From assembly GCA_003991915.1 (NCBI GenBank), contig RQTK01000333.1, positions 249,072 through 313,071 of the forward strand: a stretch of DNA of 64,000 bases. The letters are read 5' to 3'. A program made the position numbers and the translations under genes. Shown in pieces: positions 50,095-62,530 of the stretch (positions within the stretch are counted from its first letter, which is position 1; the number at the start of each line of letters is the position of its first letter). The stretch comes from Elysia chlorotica (lineage: Eukaryota; Mollusca; Gastropoda; Plakobranchidae). The notes below the pieces were generated by a model that did no database searches, was not told the origin of the DNA, and saw only the letters and a list, made by a program, of their open reading frames with translations.

Positions 50095-50610
50095 TCTCGT
50101 ACCATGCCTCGCCTGAGGGTTGTTAAGTTCCGTTGGGGATAACATAAGTGCGTAAGGTGAAAATGTTGGGGCTCGCGCCTGTTGTCACCTCTGATTGCCA
50201 GTCCAGCTAATGAGATGCGTGTAATTATCGCTACAGCGATAGGACCAGGTCTACTGCAGCGCACCTGTCAAGTCCAGGGAGTGACAGACGGTGTGTCGCC
50301 GTGGTGGCGCGCGCGTGGGCGGTGGACACCAGGACAACAGGACAGTTGGACACCGGGATAGATCTTCTCATAGACAAGCAGCAGCGGCAGCAGCAAAGAG
50401 GATTTGGACATCAGGGTGAGGTAAGAGAAGGTGTGAATCTGACCAGAAAACGACCATTCATCCAGAGACGCTCTGGGCTCCTGGCACAATGGCCAGTAAC
50501 TGGCTGGACCACCGTTTGATCTGTTGTCATGTCCGGCTTCTGTCCGCCCATTAGGCAACATGGCGTGTGCCTCTGGTGACCACCGCATTCAGCAACTTGT
50601 GACTACAGCA
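50095..50610. promoter_or_regulatory. GC-rich island with a perfect dyad
   Basis: GC-richer unique DNA. CAGCTAATGAGATGCG and GTAATTATCG precede a perfect inverted repeat ATCGCT-AC-AGCGAT at 50227-50240. GCGCACCTGTC (E-box) and a CpG-rich GGTGGCGCGCGCGTGGGC segment follow. Open frames on both strands are GC-driven and unrecognisable. Possible enhancer or promoter; unproven. Confidence 0.25.
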
Positions 50611-51061
50611 CTAATGAGAAAAACCGAGTGCTGCAACACTGGTGTACTTTTGAAAGCGACTGGTGTAAGTGCAAACCTACCTCGAAAAGGATTAAAATGT
50701 AAGAGGATCACAACCACGGTTGAGAATAATGATCTTTCGCTACATATAAAATACTATTGTCTTCCTAGTTGACAGATAGTTTGAATTATATTGAATAGGA
50801 TGGCACCATATAAATTAAGATGTAAATTAGGAATGCTTCACATATTTTAATCAAGCTGGGAACAAAAAGAAGTTCAAAACCAAGCACTGACGCTATCATT
50901 CATATAGCTTAAATAATTACATTTGCGATATGGGTAATGTGTGCGTCTCTCTCTGTCATTGATTCTGAATGCTGAGGAGAGAAGAGGAGAGGAGGGATGA
51001 AGCTGCAAATAACAGGACGGTTATGACTAAATCCTGGCAAATATTATCATTGAAATGTTTG

Positions 51062-51064
<3 letters not shown>
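50611..51064. other. Non-coding stretch
   Basis: AT-rich; nothing recognised. Confidence 0.5.
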
Positions 51065-51115
<51 letters not shown>

Positions 51116-51123
51116 CTCTCTAT
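51064..51123. repeat. (CT)n microsatellite
   Basis: About 46 bp of pure CT, then TATCTCTCTATG. Confidence 0.97.
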
Positions 51124-51369
51124 GTCTCATCAGCTTCGTCTATTTCTTCATTTTTTCCCCAAATTCGTCAACCAACCGGCACAAACCTCCTAGAAACAAA
51201 AATTTGATGTTATTAGACCCTGCGTATTCTCATGAACCACATTCCCTTCTAATCAAACCGCTAACCAGTCAGCCATGCCAGTACTATAGCCCAAAATTAA
51301 TAATATTTTCGCATACATTAGCAGCGTGCCATGGAACCCTTACCATTGAGGCTTCTCGTGGCGTAAGAG

Positions 51370-51700
51370 CTCACTAATGAAACTTCCTGCCCTGGAAAGG
51401 GTGGGTGGGGTAGGGGGCAGGCATGGCCGACTAGACCTTCGAAATGTAGTTATAGAAGAACAAGGGAGGGGGCGGGGGCGGGGGCCGTGCAGTCCATCAG
51501 GCGTGGCATCTCCTCCTAGTTTCCACCCAGTGCCACCCGAGTGTCCAGAGGCGCTGATGACTGGCACCTCGCTCCTCTGCCTCCCCTGGAAATTACTGTT
51601 GACACGCATCAACATGAGCCGGCGTTAGCGTTGCGTCACATGCGCCAAAACGCCCAGGGAAAAATGGTTCGAAAATTTGTTCTATCCAGAGAATGTAGAG
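51370..51700. promoter_or_regulatory. GC-rich island with G-quadruplex / GC boxes
   Basis: Four G tracts (3, 5, 5 and 5 G) with single-base loops at 51464-51484 make an excellent quadruplex and contain overlapping Sp1-type GGGGCGGGG boxes. To the right, GTTGCGTCACATGCGCC (about 51630-51646) is ATF/CRE-like with an NRF1-like half. This combination suits a promoter, but no transcribed gene could be identified on either side. A 91-codon minus frame here is unrecognisable. Confidence 0.3.
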
Positions 51701-52270
51701 ATGAATTACATTATCCTTCATCGTTGTCTCTCTGTACTGTCTAATCTCTGTCGCTCTACTTGTATATCCTATCCCACTCACACGAATGCATATACATGTT
51801 TACTAATGTATAATGTACAATCACGAATCTCTTTCTTTCTCTCCTTATTTTGCAAATGTGCAATAAATTTTAAATCATGTTCTCAACTTGAAAACCAGTT
51901 TAAGTATACAATACAAGTTTTTATTCTAATGAAATATGACAATAGTTTGATTAGATAGAGAAGAGAGTGATGGACACTGCCTTTATCATCTCTCAAGGAA
52001 AAATTAAACGTACACTCACTTCATTCAAAAGAATCAATAAGAGATGTTCATTGATATGGAAATAAAATGAAGGTAGAGAGAGAGAGGAAGAAAGAAAGAG
52101 AGGAAGAGAGAGGGGACATAAATCCACGACTAAAATGCGAGCTCTACGTCGTTAACAATCTGCTCTAATCCCATCACTGGATTCACTGATATTGAACAAT
52201 GTACAAATCAGAATTTTGCTCAGCGTGTGTCATTTTTCCCAGCTCTAAGCCTGTCCTAGAGTCCACGCAT
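51701..52270. other. Non-coding stretch
   Basis: AT-rich with a short purine tract at 52074-52115. No gene recognised. Confidence 0.5.
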
Positions 52271-52450
52271 TAGAGGCCTTGTGATGACGGGGCCCATGGC
52301 GAAAACCAAGACGATCGGTAAGGATATCTGAACCGGCATCCAATCATAGCTCTACGATAGAGTTACGACGCCAATAGGCAATCAGAGAGCCCATGTTGAC
52401 TGGGCGTGATTATGTAACCCGTTATCGAGTTGTGGATGGCAAAGTCTGCA
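52271..52450 (+). mobile_element. MITE-1 copy 6
   Basis: About 180 bp. Left end TAGAGGCCTTGTGATGACGG, right end GATGGCAAAGTCTGCA. Interior: GGGCCCATGGCGAAAACC, AAGACGATCGGTAAGG, GCATCCAATCATAGCTCTAC, CGCCAATAGGC, TGGGCGTGATTATGT. TA borders the left end. Confidence 0.87.
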
Positions 52451-52869
52451 TTGTTTCCAGGGTGAGTCAGCGCGCCAGGAAGCCGCAGGTCTGCTAATCA
52501 AATAAACGAAGCCTTGAGACCAGAACTCGAGTCTCCGAGAAGCTTTGATCGGCGTGGACACACGGGCTGATTCTTCTAAAATTACATCTCATTACAAACA
52601 CAATGGCGCACGGCTGTCTGCGACAGATATTGCTGAGGCTATTAGGGATGACATGATGAGGAGGGCAGGAGGACCTGGATTACGGGAGAGGAGATTAGGA
52701 GGATGGAACAAGATACGTTAAAAAAAAAGAGGGGGGAAAGAGAAGTAATTATTGTACGATGCACAGTTGGAAGGCAAGGAGTAAACTGTAAAATTTTGAA
52801 AATGGAAAAAAAAAAGCATGTATGAACAAGATAGGCGAAGAGTAAAACAGAGTGCGCGAAAGAGACAGA

Positions 52870-52874
<5 letters not shown>
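52451..52874. other. Non-coding stretch
   Basis: Mixed composition to 52640, then purine-rich. No gene recognised. Confidence 0.5.
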
Positions 52875-53944
<1,070 letters not shown>

Positions 53945-53953
53945 GTAAAAGTT

Positions 53954-54183
53954 ATGTTCTCTATAGAACGAGGGAGAGAGTTTTCTCCTTCTCTCCGGGT
54001 TTAACGTCTCCTGGAGGGCCCTATACGGCGACGGGTCCCAAGACTGGCGTCTGGAAAAATTATGTGCTGCTATTGAAAACAGGACTGTCTCAGCTGGTCA
54101 CATCATACTGACATCGACCCAACCAGTTACAGGGGACGGAGATCTGACAAATAAACCTGCCACTTGAGCCAGTTCGCCCCAGA
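53954..54183 (-). mobile_element. Full-length-looking SINE, type B tail with hairpin
   Basis: About 230 bp, flanked by GTAAAAGTT (53945-53953 and 54184-54192). On the minus strand: head GGGGCGAACTGGCTCAAGTG; body GGTTGGGTCGATGTCAGTAT and GACCAGCTGAGACAG; then CAGCACATAAT; tail GGGACCCGTCGCCGTATAGG and GAGACGTTAAACCCGG. The GA/CT inverted repeat follows, ending AGAGAACATA. The duplication fixes the 3' end after the hairpin, so the hairpin belongs to the element. The B-box of the tRNA-like head is degenerate. Confidence 0.85.
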
Positions 54184-54192
54184 GTAAAAGTT

Positions 54193-54625
54193 GTATAGTG
54201 CAAATTTAATGACAATAGTGCACGCAAAAGTGCACGTATTAGGAGCACTTGGCAAAATTGTCCTTTGCACTAAACAAATCATACTATGCATTATTAAATT
54301 TGTTAAGGGACGTTGATGGTTGGGAAACAGCGACATAAACTTGATAAATATGGATAGACAAAAACACATAACATGTGTAATTATGTGTGTTAATGTGTGT
54401 GTGTGAGTGTAAGAAGGAGAGAGAGGAAAGGGGAGGACAGAAAGAGCTAAAATAGAGAGAACACTAATGCAATATAATAAAAGCCTCTATTCTGGTAGGT
54501 TTTCTGATAATCTGAAAGTACTGTAAAATACATTCAAAGGGAGATAACTGCATTAAAGATAACCGGCGCCTCCTCTTTGAACGAAAAAAAAGTTTATGGG
54601 AGGGGAGGAAAGGGGGTGGGGAGAG
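54193..54625. other. Non-coding stretch
   Basis: A short GT-rich patch (54375-54405) and a G-rich stretch near 54598-54625. No gene recognised. Confidence 0.5.
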
Positions 54626-54700
54626 AGCTAATTGTTAAGTCAGAATTTTGAAATGGCAAGCGGGCGGTCCGCGGTTCGAATCTCAGCTAAGGCACCAATG
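54626..54700 (+). mobile_element. tRNA-like SINE head
   Basis: GAGCTAATTGTTAAGTC (A-box-like) precedes GGTCCGCGGTTCGAATCTCAG (strong B-box) by about 25 bp. The B-box is shared with 58923-58995. No intact cloverleaf and no recognised tail follow, so it is called a SINE head and not a tRNA gene. Confidence 0.6.
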
Positions 54701-54912
54701 CCCTGTATGATCCTTCTCAATACTCAACTGTCGTAAAACTATGCAAATCTTACAATTGGGAGGAATTAAAGTGTACGAAACTTTTGGAGTTGTTTTTCTT
54801 TTCGTTCATTTTGAGATGGTCATTGAACAATCTCAAACCGTCAGCTTATTTTATTTATTATTGTGTTGTGTGTGTGTGGAAACTCTTTACAAATTGCGCT
54901 TTTCTTATACAG

Positions 54913-54918
<6 letters not shown>

Positions 54919-54972
<54 letters not shown>
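54919..54972. repeat. (CT)n microsatellite
   Basis: About 54 bp of pure CT. Confidence 0.98.
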
Positions 54973-54973
<1 letters not shown>

Positions 54974-55075
54974 AAGGTCACCTCAAAGAACTATAGAAAT
55001 AATCAGGAGGCCTATTGGTGCAATAAACTGAAACAACAGGTGCTCACAACTGCCTAGGAATAATCGAACCCGCAA

Positions 55076-55315
55076 TCCAAGCACTTGTATTTGCCCAACA
55101 TCAGGGAAAGAGGCGTGTGTTGTTGACATACAAGGTAATATCTTCGGTAACACAGCGTACTCGACACTTATTGCGGCTTTTGGCATTTCGCACCTCCATC
55201 CCGAAATGAGTTGCCGACACGGAGTGACACGGCTGATAATCTGCCCCGCAGCCTTCAACATTACGTCACTACTAGCGGCTGATCCGCCTCTCTGCATCTG
55301 CCGCTGTTATCAAAA

Positions 55316-55317
<2 letters not shown>
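55076..55317. promoter_or_regulatory. Candidate regulatory island
   Basis: GC-richer unique DNA between two CT arrays. It holds CAAGCACTTG (NK2/E-box type palindrome) and ATTACGTCACT (CRE/ATF core). No reading frame of note. On the minus strand GCGGGTTCGATTATTCC near 55055-55075 is B-box-like. Confidence 0.22.

Positions 55318-55398
<81 letters not shown>
55318..55398. repeat. (CT)n microsatellite
   Basis: About 80 bp of pure CT. Confidence 0.98.
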
Positions 55399-55401
<3 letters not shown>

Positions 55402-55429
55402 AGAACGTTATAGTCGTCTTTCGTCCCCT

Positions 55430-55475
55430 GTTCTGGATCGGTGTCAGAATGGTGTGGCCGGCAGAAACAAGAGTC
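55430..55475 (+). mobile_element. SINE body fragment
   Basis: CTGGATCGGTGTCAGAATGG then TGTGGCCGGCAGAAACA matches the body of the SINEs at 53954-54183 and 63822-64000. Neither head nor tail can be traced. Confidence 0.5.
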
Positions 55476-56404
55476 ATTGTGCATGATGTTGGTTTTGGGA
55501 CCGATCTCCTTAACAAAATATCCATGGGAATCTGGGAATCGATTGTCCATTGGATTTCTTTTGAACTGCATAGGGCTCGAGAATTTAACAAAAACAATAA
55601 AAGCCATCTTTAACCAAATTTATTGAGGAATTTGTTGAAAATTAACAAGACATACCAGAAGATGAAACTTGCACTTAATTGTATAATTTGATTAAAAAAG
55701 AAAACTATTTGCCCAAAATGTTTCAGAATTATATTCAATGACACTTAAGTGGATAAGATTACTCGAAGAGTTCAGAGATTGGAAGGCTAATCAGAAATTG
55801 CCATGAACATTGAGCTCCTAAATGCGGTCAGATCTGCTTGTCGATAAAATAAAGGGATTAAGATATTGTACAGTGTTATTGAATATTTATCAGTTTCCAA
55901 AACAAACTGCCGGTACATGCACTGTATTACCGAAGCTTTACGAAAGCAAACTGTAAAGGCCACAAAAATTATCAATATTACGCACCATTTTATCAAACCT
56001 GTAGTATGTACATGACTATGTTTAAACAACAGCTGAAGGGGTTGCCAAAGCTTATAGTGGATTTTTGTGAGCAAATAAAATTATAATGAAGCAGACAAAA
56101 CGCCCCCTTTCCTGTTGCATAGTGCTCGGTCGGGAAACTGAAAGAGACCAATGGATTTTTCTGTGTGCAACGTACACAAAGTCACCCTTTCCTTCAATTA
56201 GGTTCTGTGATCTATAGCTATCATCTTTTTAAACCCATACTAAAGTGCTCAGTCCAATCGAGCTTCTCCAACTCCGTGACTGTTTCTGTTCCTAAACCTC
56301 TCGTAATGGTCGAACAGCAACACCTTCCCATAAACTAAAACTACTAATGCCACCATCGTCACTCTTCTTTTACTTCTTTCACTGCTACTGCAATAACATC
56401 TTAT
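55476..56404. other. Non-coding AT-rich stretch
   Basis: No gene, RNA or repeat recognised. Confidence 0.5.
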
Positions 56405-56591
<187 letters not shown>

Positions 56592-58922
56592 TGTTAAAAT
56601 TAAAAGGCAAGCAATTTTTTTTCTAAAATAACCTTACCAAAACCGCTGATTACATCGTTAAGGGTGGACATTCATTACAGGCACTTAAGATTAGTTCTTG
56701 TCTCGGTAACGCTTTTATTGCTATAAGAGTCTTAAGATTACAAGTCGTTACCAGTGAGATTTGGGTAAGACTTTTACATCCCACGTTAAGCAGGATGTGT
56801 TTGCAGGCGCTTGGATTATCGTTCAGCAATCTTATCGCTCTGGCTGAGCTGGTGAGCTAACACACGCCCTGGTGCAATAGGAAGGAAATACCGATATAAC
56901 TCGATACATGTCAAGGACATTAGATGGGACTCTATCAGAAAAGCTACTTTCCGTTTCTTAAGTCGTAGATTATCGCTTGTGGCTGCTTATCATTGTGAGT
57001 ATAGATTTACTCCCAGCGACAAGTCCTCCTAACGAAGAGAACTTAGAAGAGCTAAAATGGAGAAAGGAGAAAAGGGGATTATGTCGACCGGTTCATGAAA
57101 ACAGGGGAGATATGAATGAGGGAAAGCTATCGTTTGAGTACTTGCCTGAGATATAATGAAAAGGGAATGAACTTTTGTTAGTGATAACTCTACATGTTAA
57201 CCAAAATGGCTAGGACACTGGGGATGTGTACTAGATAATTATGTTGGTATTTATTTAAGTTTAGAAGATAAATATTAATGATAAACTGTTTTTTCAAACC
57301 CTCATAATGCATCTACACAGGGGTAAGCTGGTATAGGCTGGTGGGAAATCATGTACTGGCCAATGCTGATTATTGAAGGAAGATGGATAATATGGGAAAG
57401 ACCTTCGGATAAATAAGTGCTTTTGAGACGCGTAAAGCTTTACTACAGTGTAGGCAGGTTCATTGCAGACTATTGTAGGGCAAAACTTACTTGCTGTTTA
57501 TTACCCTCCCGATAAGCCTTAATAGACCCAAATCTAGATAGCTGTAAAAATCTCATACAATGTGGGAATGATTTACGCCAGTCCGGCGAAATTAAGCACA
57601 CAATAATTACCCCTAACCTCTTGGACTTCCGGTATGAAGGCTCTTGGGATAATTTGAAAGGGGGGCTAACTGCGCAATCCACTCTCAATACCCACAAGAC
57701 ATAAGTTCAAACAGGTTTATACCCCGAGGCCCGAGTTGGTCGCCTCTCCCCCCTTGGGTCTTTGCCATTTAATTGCCCCACATGCCAAAACGGCGGGCGG
57801 TGGCAGTGAAGAATTCGTTCCCTGAGGGGGAATTCGGCAACTCGGCCCCTCTCTGTTGCCTTCTCTCTCCTTCTCACCAATTTTGGTCCTATTAAGACCA
57901 TTGAGCTGGATGAGACCATCACGTCATCTATTGAAAATTGACCGGTGTCCAGTGAGATTGAGCCCTTGCCGTCCATCTCGGTCAGCTGTCAGATCGCGTT
58001 TTCCCACATCTGTTACACGCCGGCTTTGGCATGAATACATTGTACATTATAAGACTGCTAGAAAGTGGTTTATTCAGGGGAATCCCGCAAAGAAGCGCGT
58101 TCAAAAAGTGTTATTCAGCTTCGAAAGTCTGTAAATCTAACTATTGTTAAGAAAGGTTTTGATATGATTTGCATATTGTTTTGAATTCATAACAACATGT
58201 CATGTTTGCCATTATAGTCTAGCGAGGAACGCGGCACATTTCATTTAGTATGGCTTGTTTTGTTGTTGTTTTCTTTTCTTTTTTATTTTGTAAAATTGAC
58301 TTTCTATGATGGCAACCCGTCTTTGAATTAGAAACAAATTAGCGGCGAACGAACGGCTTTTCACGTGCTGTTGTTTTTTGTTTGTTATTTTTTAATCATC
58401 ATTCAACGTTATAGGTATTGTAAAAGATAATTGACTTTTTCTTTTCTCTGAAATAGGGGGTTTGAATAACCTTCGGGTCCCTCATAACAGACGTTCATTC
58501 TCACTATCACTGTAAGTCATGGTAGAGCGCTGACCATGTGAAGTTGAAAGATTCCTCGTGCGTTTTTTTTTCTATGTGTTTTTTCAACCATTTTAGGAGA
58601 GCAATATCTGTAAACATATAGACAGCCTTCTTTTTGATAATACTACTAGCTCACAAACCACGCAACTGTCTACTTTGAAGAGCTGCATCCAAACATTTTT
58701 CTGGCCTTATAAAGAATACAAGTTACGCCATTTCCATAACCCGTGACAACCTAAACTTCCAAACATTTGGCGAGTAGATTCAACTTATTATGGTACGCCA
58801 GTAGCTCAATCTTGCAGAATATGATACCTTATAGGAACTAAGGACTAGAGCAACAGACGTTTAATCCAGAGATAGATAGATAACTAGATACAGAGAGTGG
58901 GGGAAGGTCTTCCTATAGAGAA
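56592..58922. other. Non-coding stretch with one GC-rich island
   Basis: Mostly AT-rich. A GC-richer island at 57715-58030 has an 89-codon minus frame (57707-57976, peptide beginning MDGKGSISLDTGQFSIDD) with a GTGAGA donor-like site after GPKL. I could not match it to any protein and found no partner exon. No repeats recognised. Confidence 0.4.
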
Positions 58923-58995
58923 GTGGTAGCTCAATCGACAAATTCTCTAGACTGACAAGCAATTGACCACGGTTCGAATCTCAGATGGCCCGGAC
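58923..58995 (+). mobile_element. tRNA-like SINE head
   Basis: GTGGTAGCTCAATCGAC (A-box) is followed about 30 bp later by CCACGGTTCGAATCTCAG (B-box). Arm pairing is imperfect, so it is not a functional tRNA. The downstream sequence to about 59100 may be the SINE body but lacks the tails seen elsewhere. Confidence 0.6.
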
Positions 58996-59060
58996 GACGG
59001 GAAAACTAGTGAAAGAACACAATTCAGTTTTCACACTGCACTGCTCGAAATAGGCCAATT

Positions 59061-59570
59061 CATGGTGATTATCCCTGCGCTGACCCGTTGTTATCGAGCT
59101 CTATAAAATTGCAAGACTTTCACAGTTTCAACTTAGCAACCAAACATCTAAGCTTTAGTATAACATTGTGTACCTTATTTTAAGATAATACATTGCACTC
59201 CAATGACTGTGTATCCTTTTTGAACTAAGTAAGCTGCATTGCATTATGTGGCCAGTAAAGAGCTACAGTTGAGCTGATGCTGTTTGCAGACCTCGGTCCT
59301 CAGGTGTGCTAGACCGCCTGGACACACACACTTGGACATCAAAGGGCGGCCTACCGACTGATTGTCCAGGGAGTCTCCAATCGGCAACCCAGAATGGGTC
59401 AAATATCAATGGCTGGCCTGGACCCCGGGCGCTGCTAATGTTATCTTTACACCCTTACACCTCAGCCATGCAATCCTACGTAACGATACTGTTCCATGTC
59501 TGTAAGTCTCCCAAGCTCTGAAAAGGGAAACCTTTTATTGCTGCTGGAGCAGGCGGTGGATTGAACGAGT
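59061..59570. promoter_or_regulatory. Non-coding stretch with candidate island at 59290-59480
   Basis: The GC-richer part contains GGACATCAAAGGGCGG with a consensus-type TCF/LEF site ACATCAAAGG (about 59336-59345), plus CGCTGCTAATGTTATC. No coding evidence. The remainder is AT-rich. Confidence 0.2.
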
Positions 59571-60027
59571 TAGAGGCCATGCGATAACCGCACCCTTGGA
59601 AAAACGAAGACGCTTGGTAAGAGAATCTGCACCTGCATCCAATCACAGCTCTATCCTACACTTAATCGGCCAATTAGCGACCGTGCCTTAGGGAGGCGAA
59701 CTGGTTCAAGTGGTACAGCGTTGGTCTCCGGAACGATAGGTTCTCGTTTCGAATTTTTCCACGATCCAGTAAAAAAGTATATGCCCGATTTCGTCGGGTT
59801 AAGGGTCGGTGGCAGAATGATGCGATAGGCTGAAACAGAGAAGTCCAGGTCTCCCAGTCCGGCATGGTGTGTGGCAGAAAATAAAATTGTCAGCCGTCAG
59901 TCTTAAGCCCTGTCCACAATATAACCTATAAGGTACTGACTTTGTACATTAAGTTCAACTGAACTCAACCGTGCCTTAGGCACCTAATGATGCCCTCCGC
60001 TATCGCCTTCAGACCGCCAAGCCTGTA
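59571..60027 (+). mobile_element. MITE-1 copy 7, split by a SINE
   Basis: Left end TAGAGGCCATGCGATAACC, right end GACCGCCAAGCCTGTA, both with TA at the border. The interior AACGAAGACGCTTGGTAAG, GAATCTGCACCTGCATCC and CAATCACAGCTCTATCC match sister copies. Removing the inserted SINE and one target-duplication copy leaves about 169 bp, the normal family size. Confidence 0.9.
59693..59967 (+). mobile_element. Full-length SINE inside MITE-1, type A tail
   Basis: 275 bp between two perfect copies of ACCGTGCCTTAGG (59680-59692 and 59968-59980). Head: GAGGCGAACTGGTTCAAGTG and a degenerate B-box TCTCGTTTCGAATTTTTCC. Body: GGTCGGTGGCAGAATGATG, then GGCAGAAAATAAAATTGTCAG. Tail: CCTATAAGGTACTGAC, ACATTAAGTTCAAC, GAACTCA. 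It is the best complete reference copy of the type A family here. Insertion came after the MITE was already in place. Confidence 0.92.
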
Positions 60028-62446
60028 GTGTCTAGACGAACACAGAGGCTTGGATGGACGGCCACTTTGGTAAATGTAATAGCCATTGATTTGCCCGTAT
60101 CTGGCCTTCATTTACGCCGAAGGGAACCAAGGGAACATAGACGTCAAGGGAGTGAATAGGTATAATTGATACCCCGCGGAGAAAATAAAGCGAATTATCC
60201 GACATTGAGAGTACCTGACAGAGGCAAGGTTTTGGGGGAAATGAAGCGAAAACGGCGATCAAAACATTAAATATATGACTGTGTGGTACATGTACTACCG
60301 ATGGATATTTGTTTTTCCCGCCATTTTACATATAATGTATCAATTCATTGCATGACGCTATATAGAAATGAAATGTTAATGCTTTACACTCACGTTTAAA
60401 TAACACAGATTTTTCTCGCAACTTAAACAGGGCTACGCGAGCAAGCAAAATGTAAGCTATTTATAACATTGTATAAAAAACATCATTTCAAAACTAGATG
60501 CATGACTTTGTACAGTTGTGTACTTCTGTATATGACTAAACCCAAAAGTTTGAAACAAATGAAGGATCTTCGCAGACAAATTTTTCGGATCAAAACAAAT
60601 CTTTAAAGGCTGCAAAATAATAGATTGTAGAGAGGGTGGCAAAACGTGGCGGGGAATTAACTAAAAGTCAAATGCTAAAAAGGGGACATTCACTCCCACA
60701 TGTATTATGCCTATTACTTAAGAAGGTTTAACGTGTGTGGAGGCATGCTCTATCATAGTACATGTATCATTTTCAGACCCATAGAAAGAAATGTGATTTC
60801 ACCCAGACTCGTATAACTTCACTGGATAATAAAAGTATCTGCGTTAGGTTTTGAGTAGCTAGTCAAACAGAATATGTCATGTGTGGTGTGAGCAAAGCTT
60901 AACGGCGCGATTCATTCTAGTCTCTAAAAAAAAAAGAATATGAAACTCACAAACGGAAACATTTTACTTCTTAATGACGCTATGACGCCTCCTCTTGTTG
61001 AACATAACACGTGTTTTCCAAAATCTTGCTGCTTTATTTAGTGTTTGTATTTTATTGTCTTGCAAACCGAAGCAATTTGATGGAATGGTGACCTTGGACT
61101 TTATTTAAATCAAACTCATTGTATAAGTGTATAAACTAAAATCATGAACAGAGTGGGTGGACAAAAGAGGAGATGGGACGCACATGCAGAAGATTTACAT
61201 GTTATATTCACGGTAAAAAGTTATATCATAGTGATTTATCCGTTCAGCGCAGCGCATACACAAATTAATAGGTAGATGATTCCAAAAAATTTTTTCAAAG
61301 AACCATGTGATGATCTATGGGACAGGCGGCAATTGTTATCAAAGGGCAACAACTGCGTAATTATGTTGGGCTTTCAAATTTCATTTATTACGGTAGTTGT
61401 TAACTCCCTTGAAAATATTTTGATGCATAAAGGAATGAACGTTTTCTTTTTCTACAATCCATATGTAGGCATACAGTATTTTTTTTATCTTTCAGGTCTG
61501 ATTGGTTGTTAGTAATACAAGAACATTCTTTCTCAAATGCTCAGAACTTATCGTGTATAGCTAGCCATCCAAATGGTTACTACTAAGTGTAAAAAAAAAC
61601 GTGATTAGTTTAAAATAACAAGTGAACAATTCTTGGAAGGATGCTTTTATATGCTTTTCAAAACTATCATAATATGATATAGATATAAAGAGAGTCCAAA
61701 TGGTGACCTTAGTAGGCCCAACTGGATAGCAATCTAAGGAATAAAAAAAACAACAAAGAAACCCAACAATAATATTCTGCAACGATTCATTTGTATAAAT
61801 CATTTTCTTCTTCTCTTTTACCCTTTCTCTCATCCCTTGTTTTGTTGTTTTTCTTCATATTTTTTTACGTATTCTGGTTTCTTCTAATTAAGTCTGCCAT
61901 TTTTTTTGCTACCATCCAGTAAAAAAGGGGAATACATATCCATGTATCAGAGTTTGTCTATGTCGTTCATATACTGACACTGACTTAACCCGAAAGAAGA
62001 AAAAAGTGTCTCGAATGTGGCACCGAACTCAGAACGTCTGATTTAAAGGCCCACAGTCTTGGTGCAATTTTTCCCTTCCACCTCTTTTATGTTTTTTTTT
62101 AATAAGGGAAGTAACACGTGTAACTTTTTGTGTGCGCGCGTATTGTCAGAGCAAGGGAAATAACACGTTTAATCCTTTTGGGGGCATATCGGGTGAAGCA
62201 AGGGAAGTAACAGTGTTGTTCGTGTAGGATATTTTAATATTTCTAGGTATTTCCCCTTGACAAAGTTTACTCCCTAATCATCTGTTCTGGAATAATCAAT
62301 GATTATGAAAGTGTGATGTTTGAATTAGTTCCACATTTATCTTAGTAAAAAAAACGACACGATTTTTTCTGCATTGAAGAAGGTTGACTTAATTATAGAA
62401 AATGCCTATGAGTTAAGATAGTCGAAAATATAGAGGGGTGATAGAG
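60028..62446. other. Non-coding stretch
   Basis: A GC-richer patch at 60030-60260 includes TTGATTTGCCCG and TAATTGATACCCCGCGG. The rest is AT-rich. Near 62020-62065 the minus strand carries a weak B-box-like TGAGTTCGGTGCC. No gene recognised. Confidence 0.45.
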
Positions 62447-62488
62447 GTAGATAGATAGATAGATAGGCAGACAGAGAGAGAGAGAGTG

Positions 62489-62527
<39 letters not shown>
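62447..62527. repeat. (GATA)n and (GA)n microsatellite
   Basis: Four GATA units (about 62449-62465), then GACA and GA units to 62526. Confidence 0.97.

Positions 62528-62530
<3 letters not shown>

Noticed and set aside
58009-58037. Minus-strand peptide MPKPACNRCGKT resembling the start of a LIM-domain protein
   Set aside because: The frame stops a few codons later with no splice donor, so it is probably chance.
58923-58995. tRNA gene candidate
   Set aside because: The B-box is strong but the arms do not fold into a cloverleaf; better read as a SINE head.
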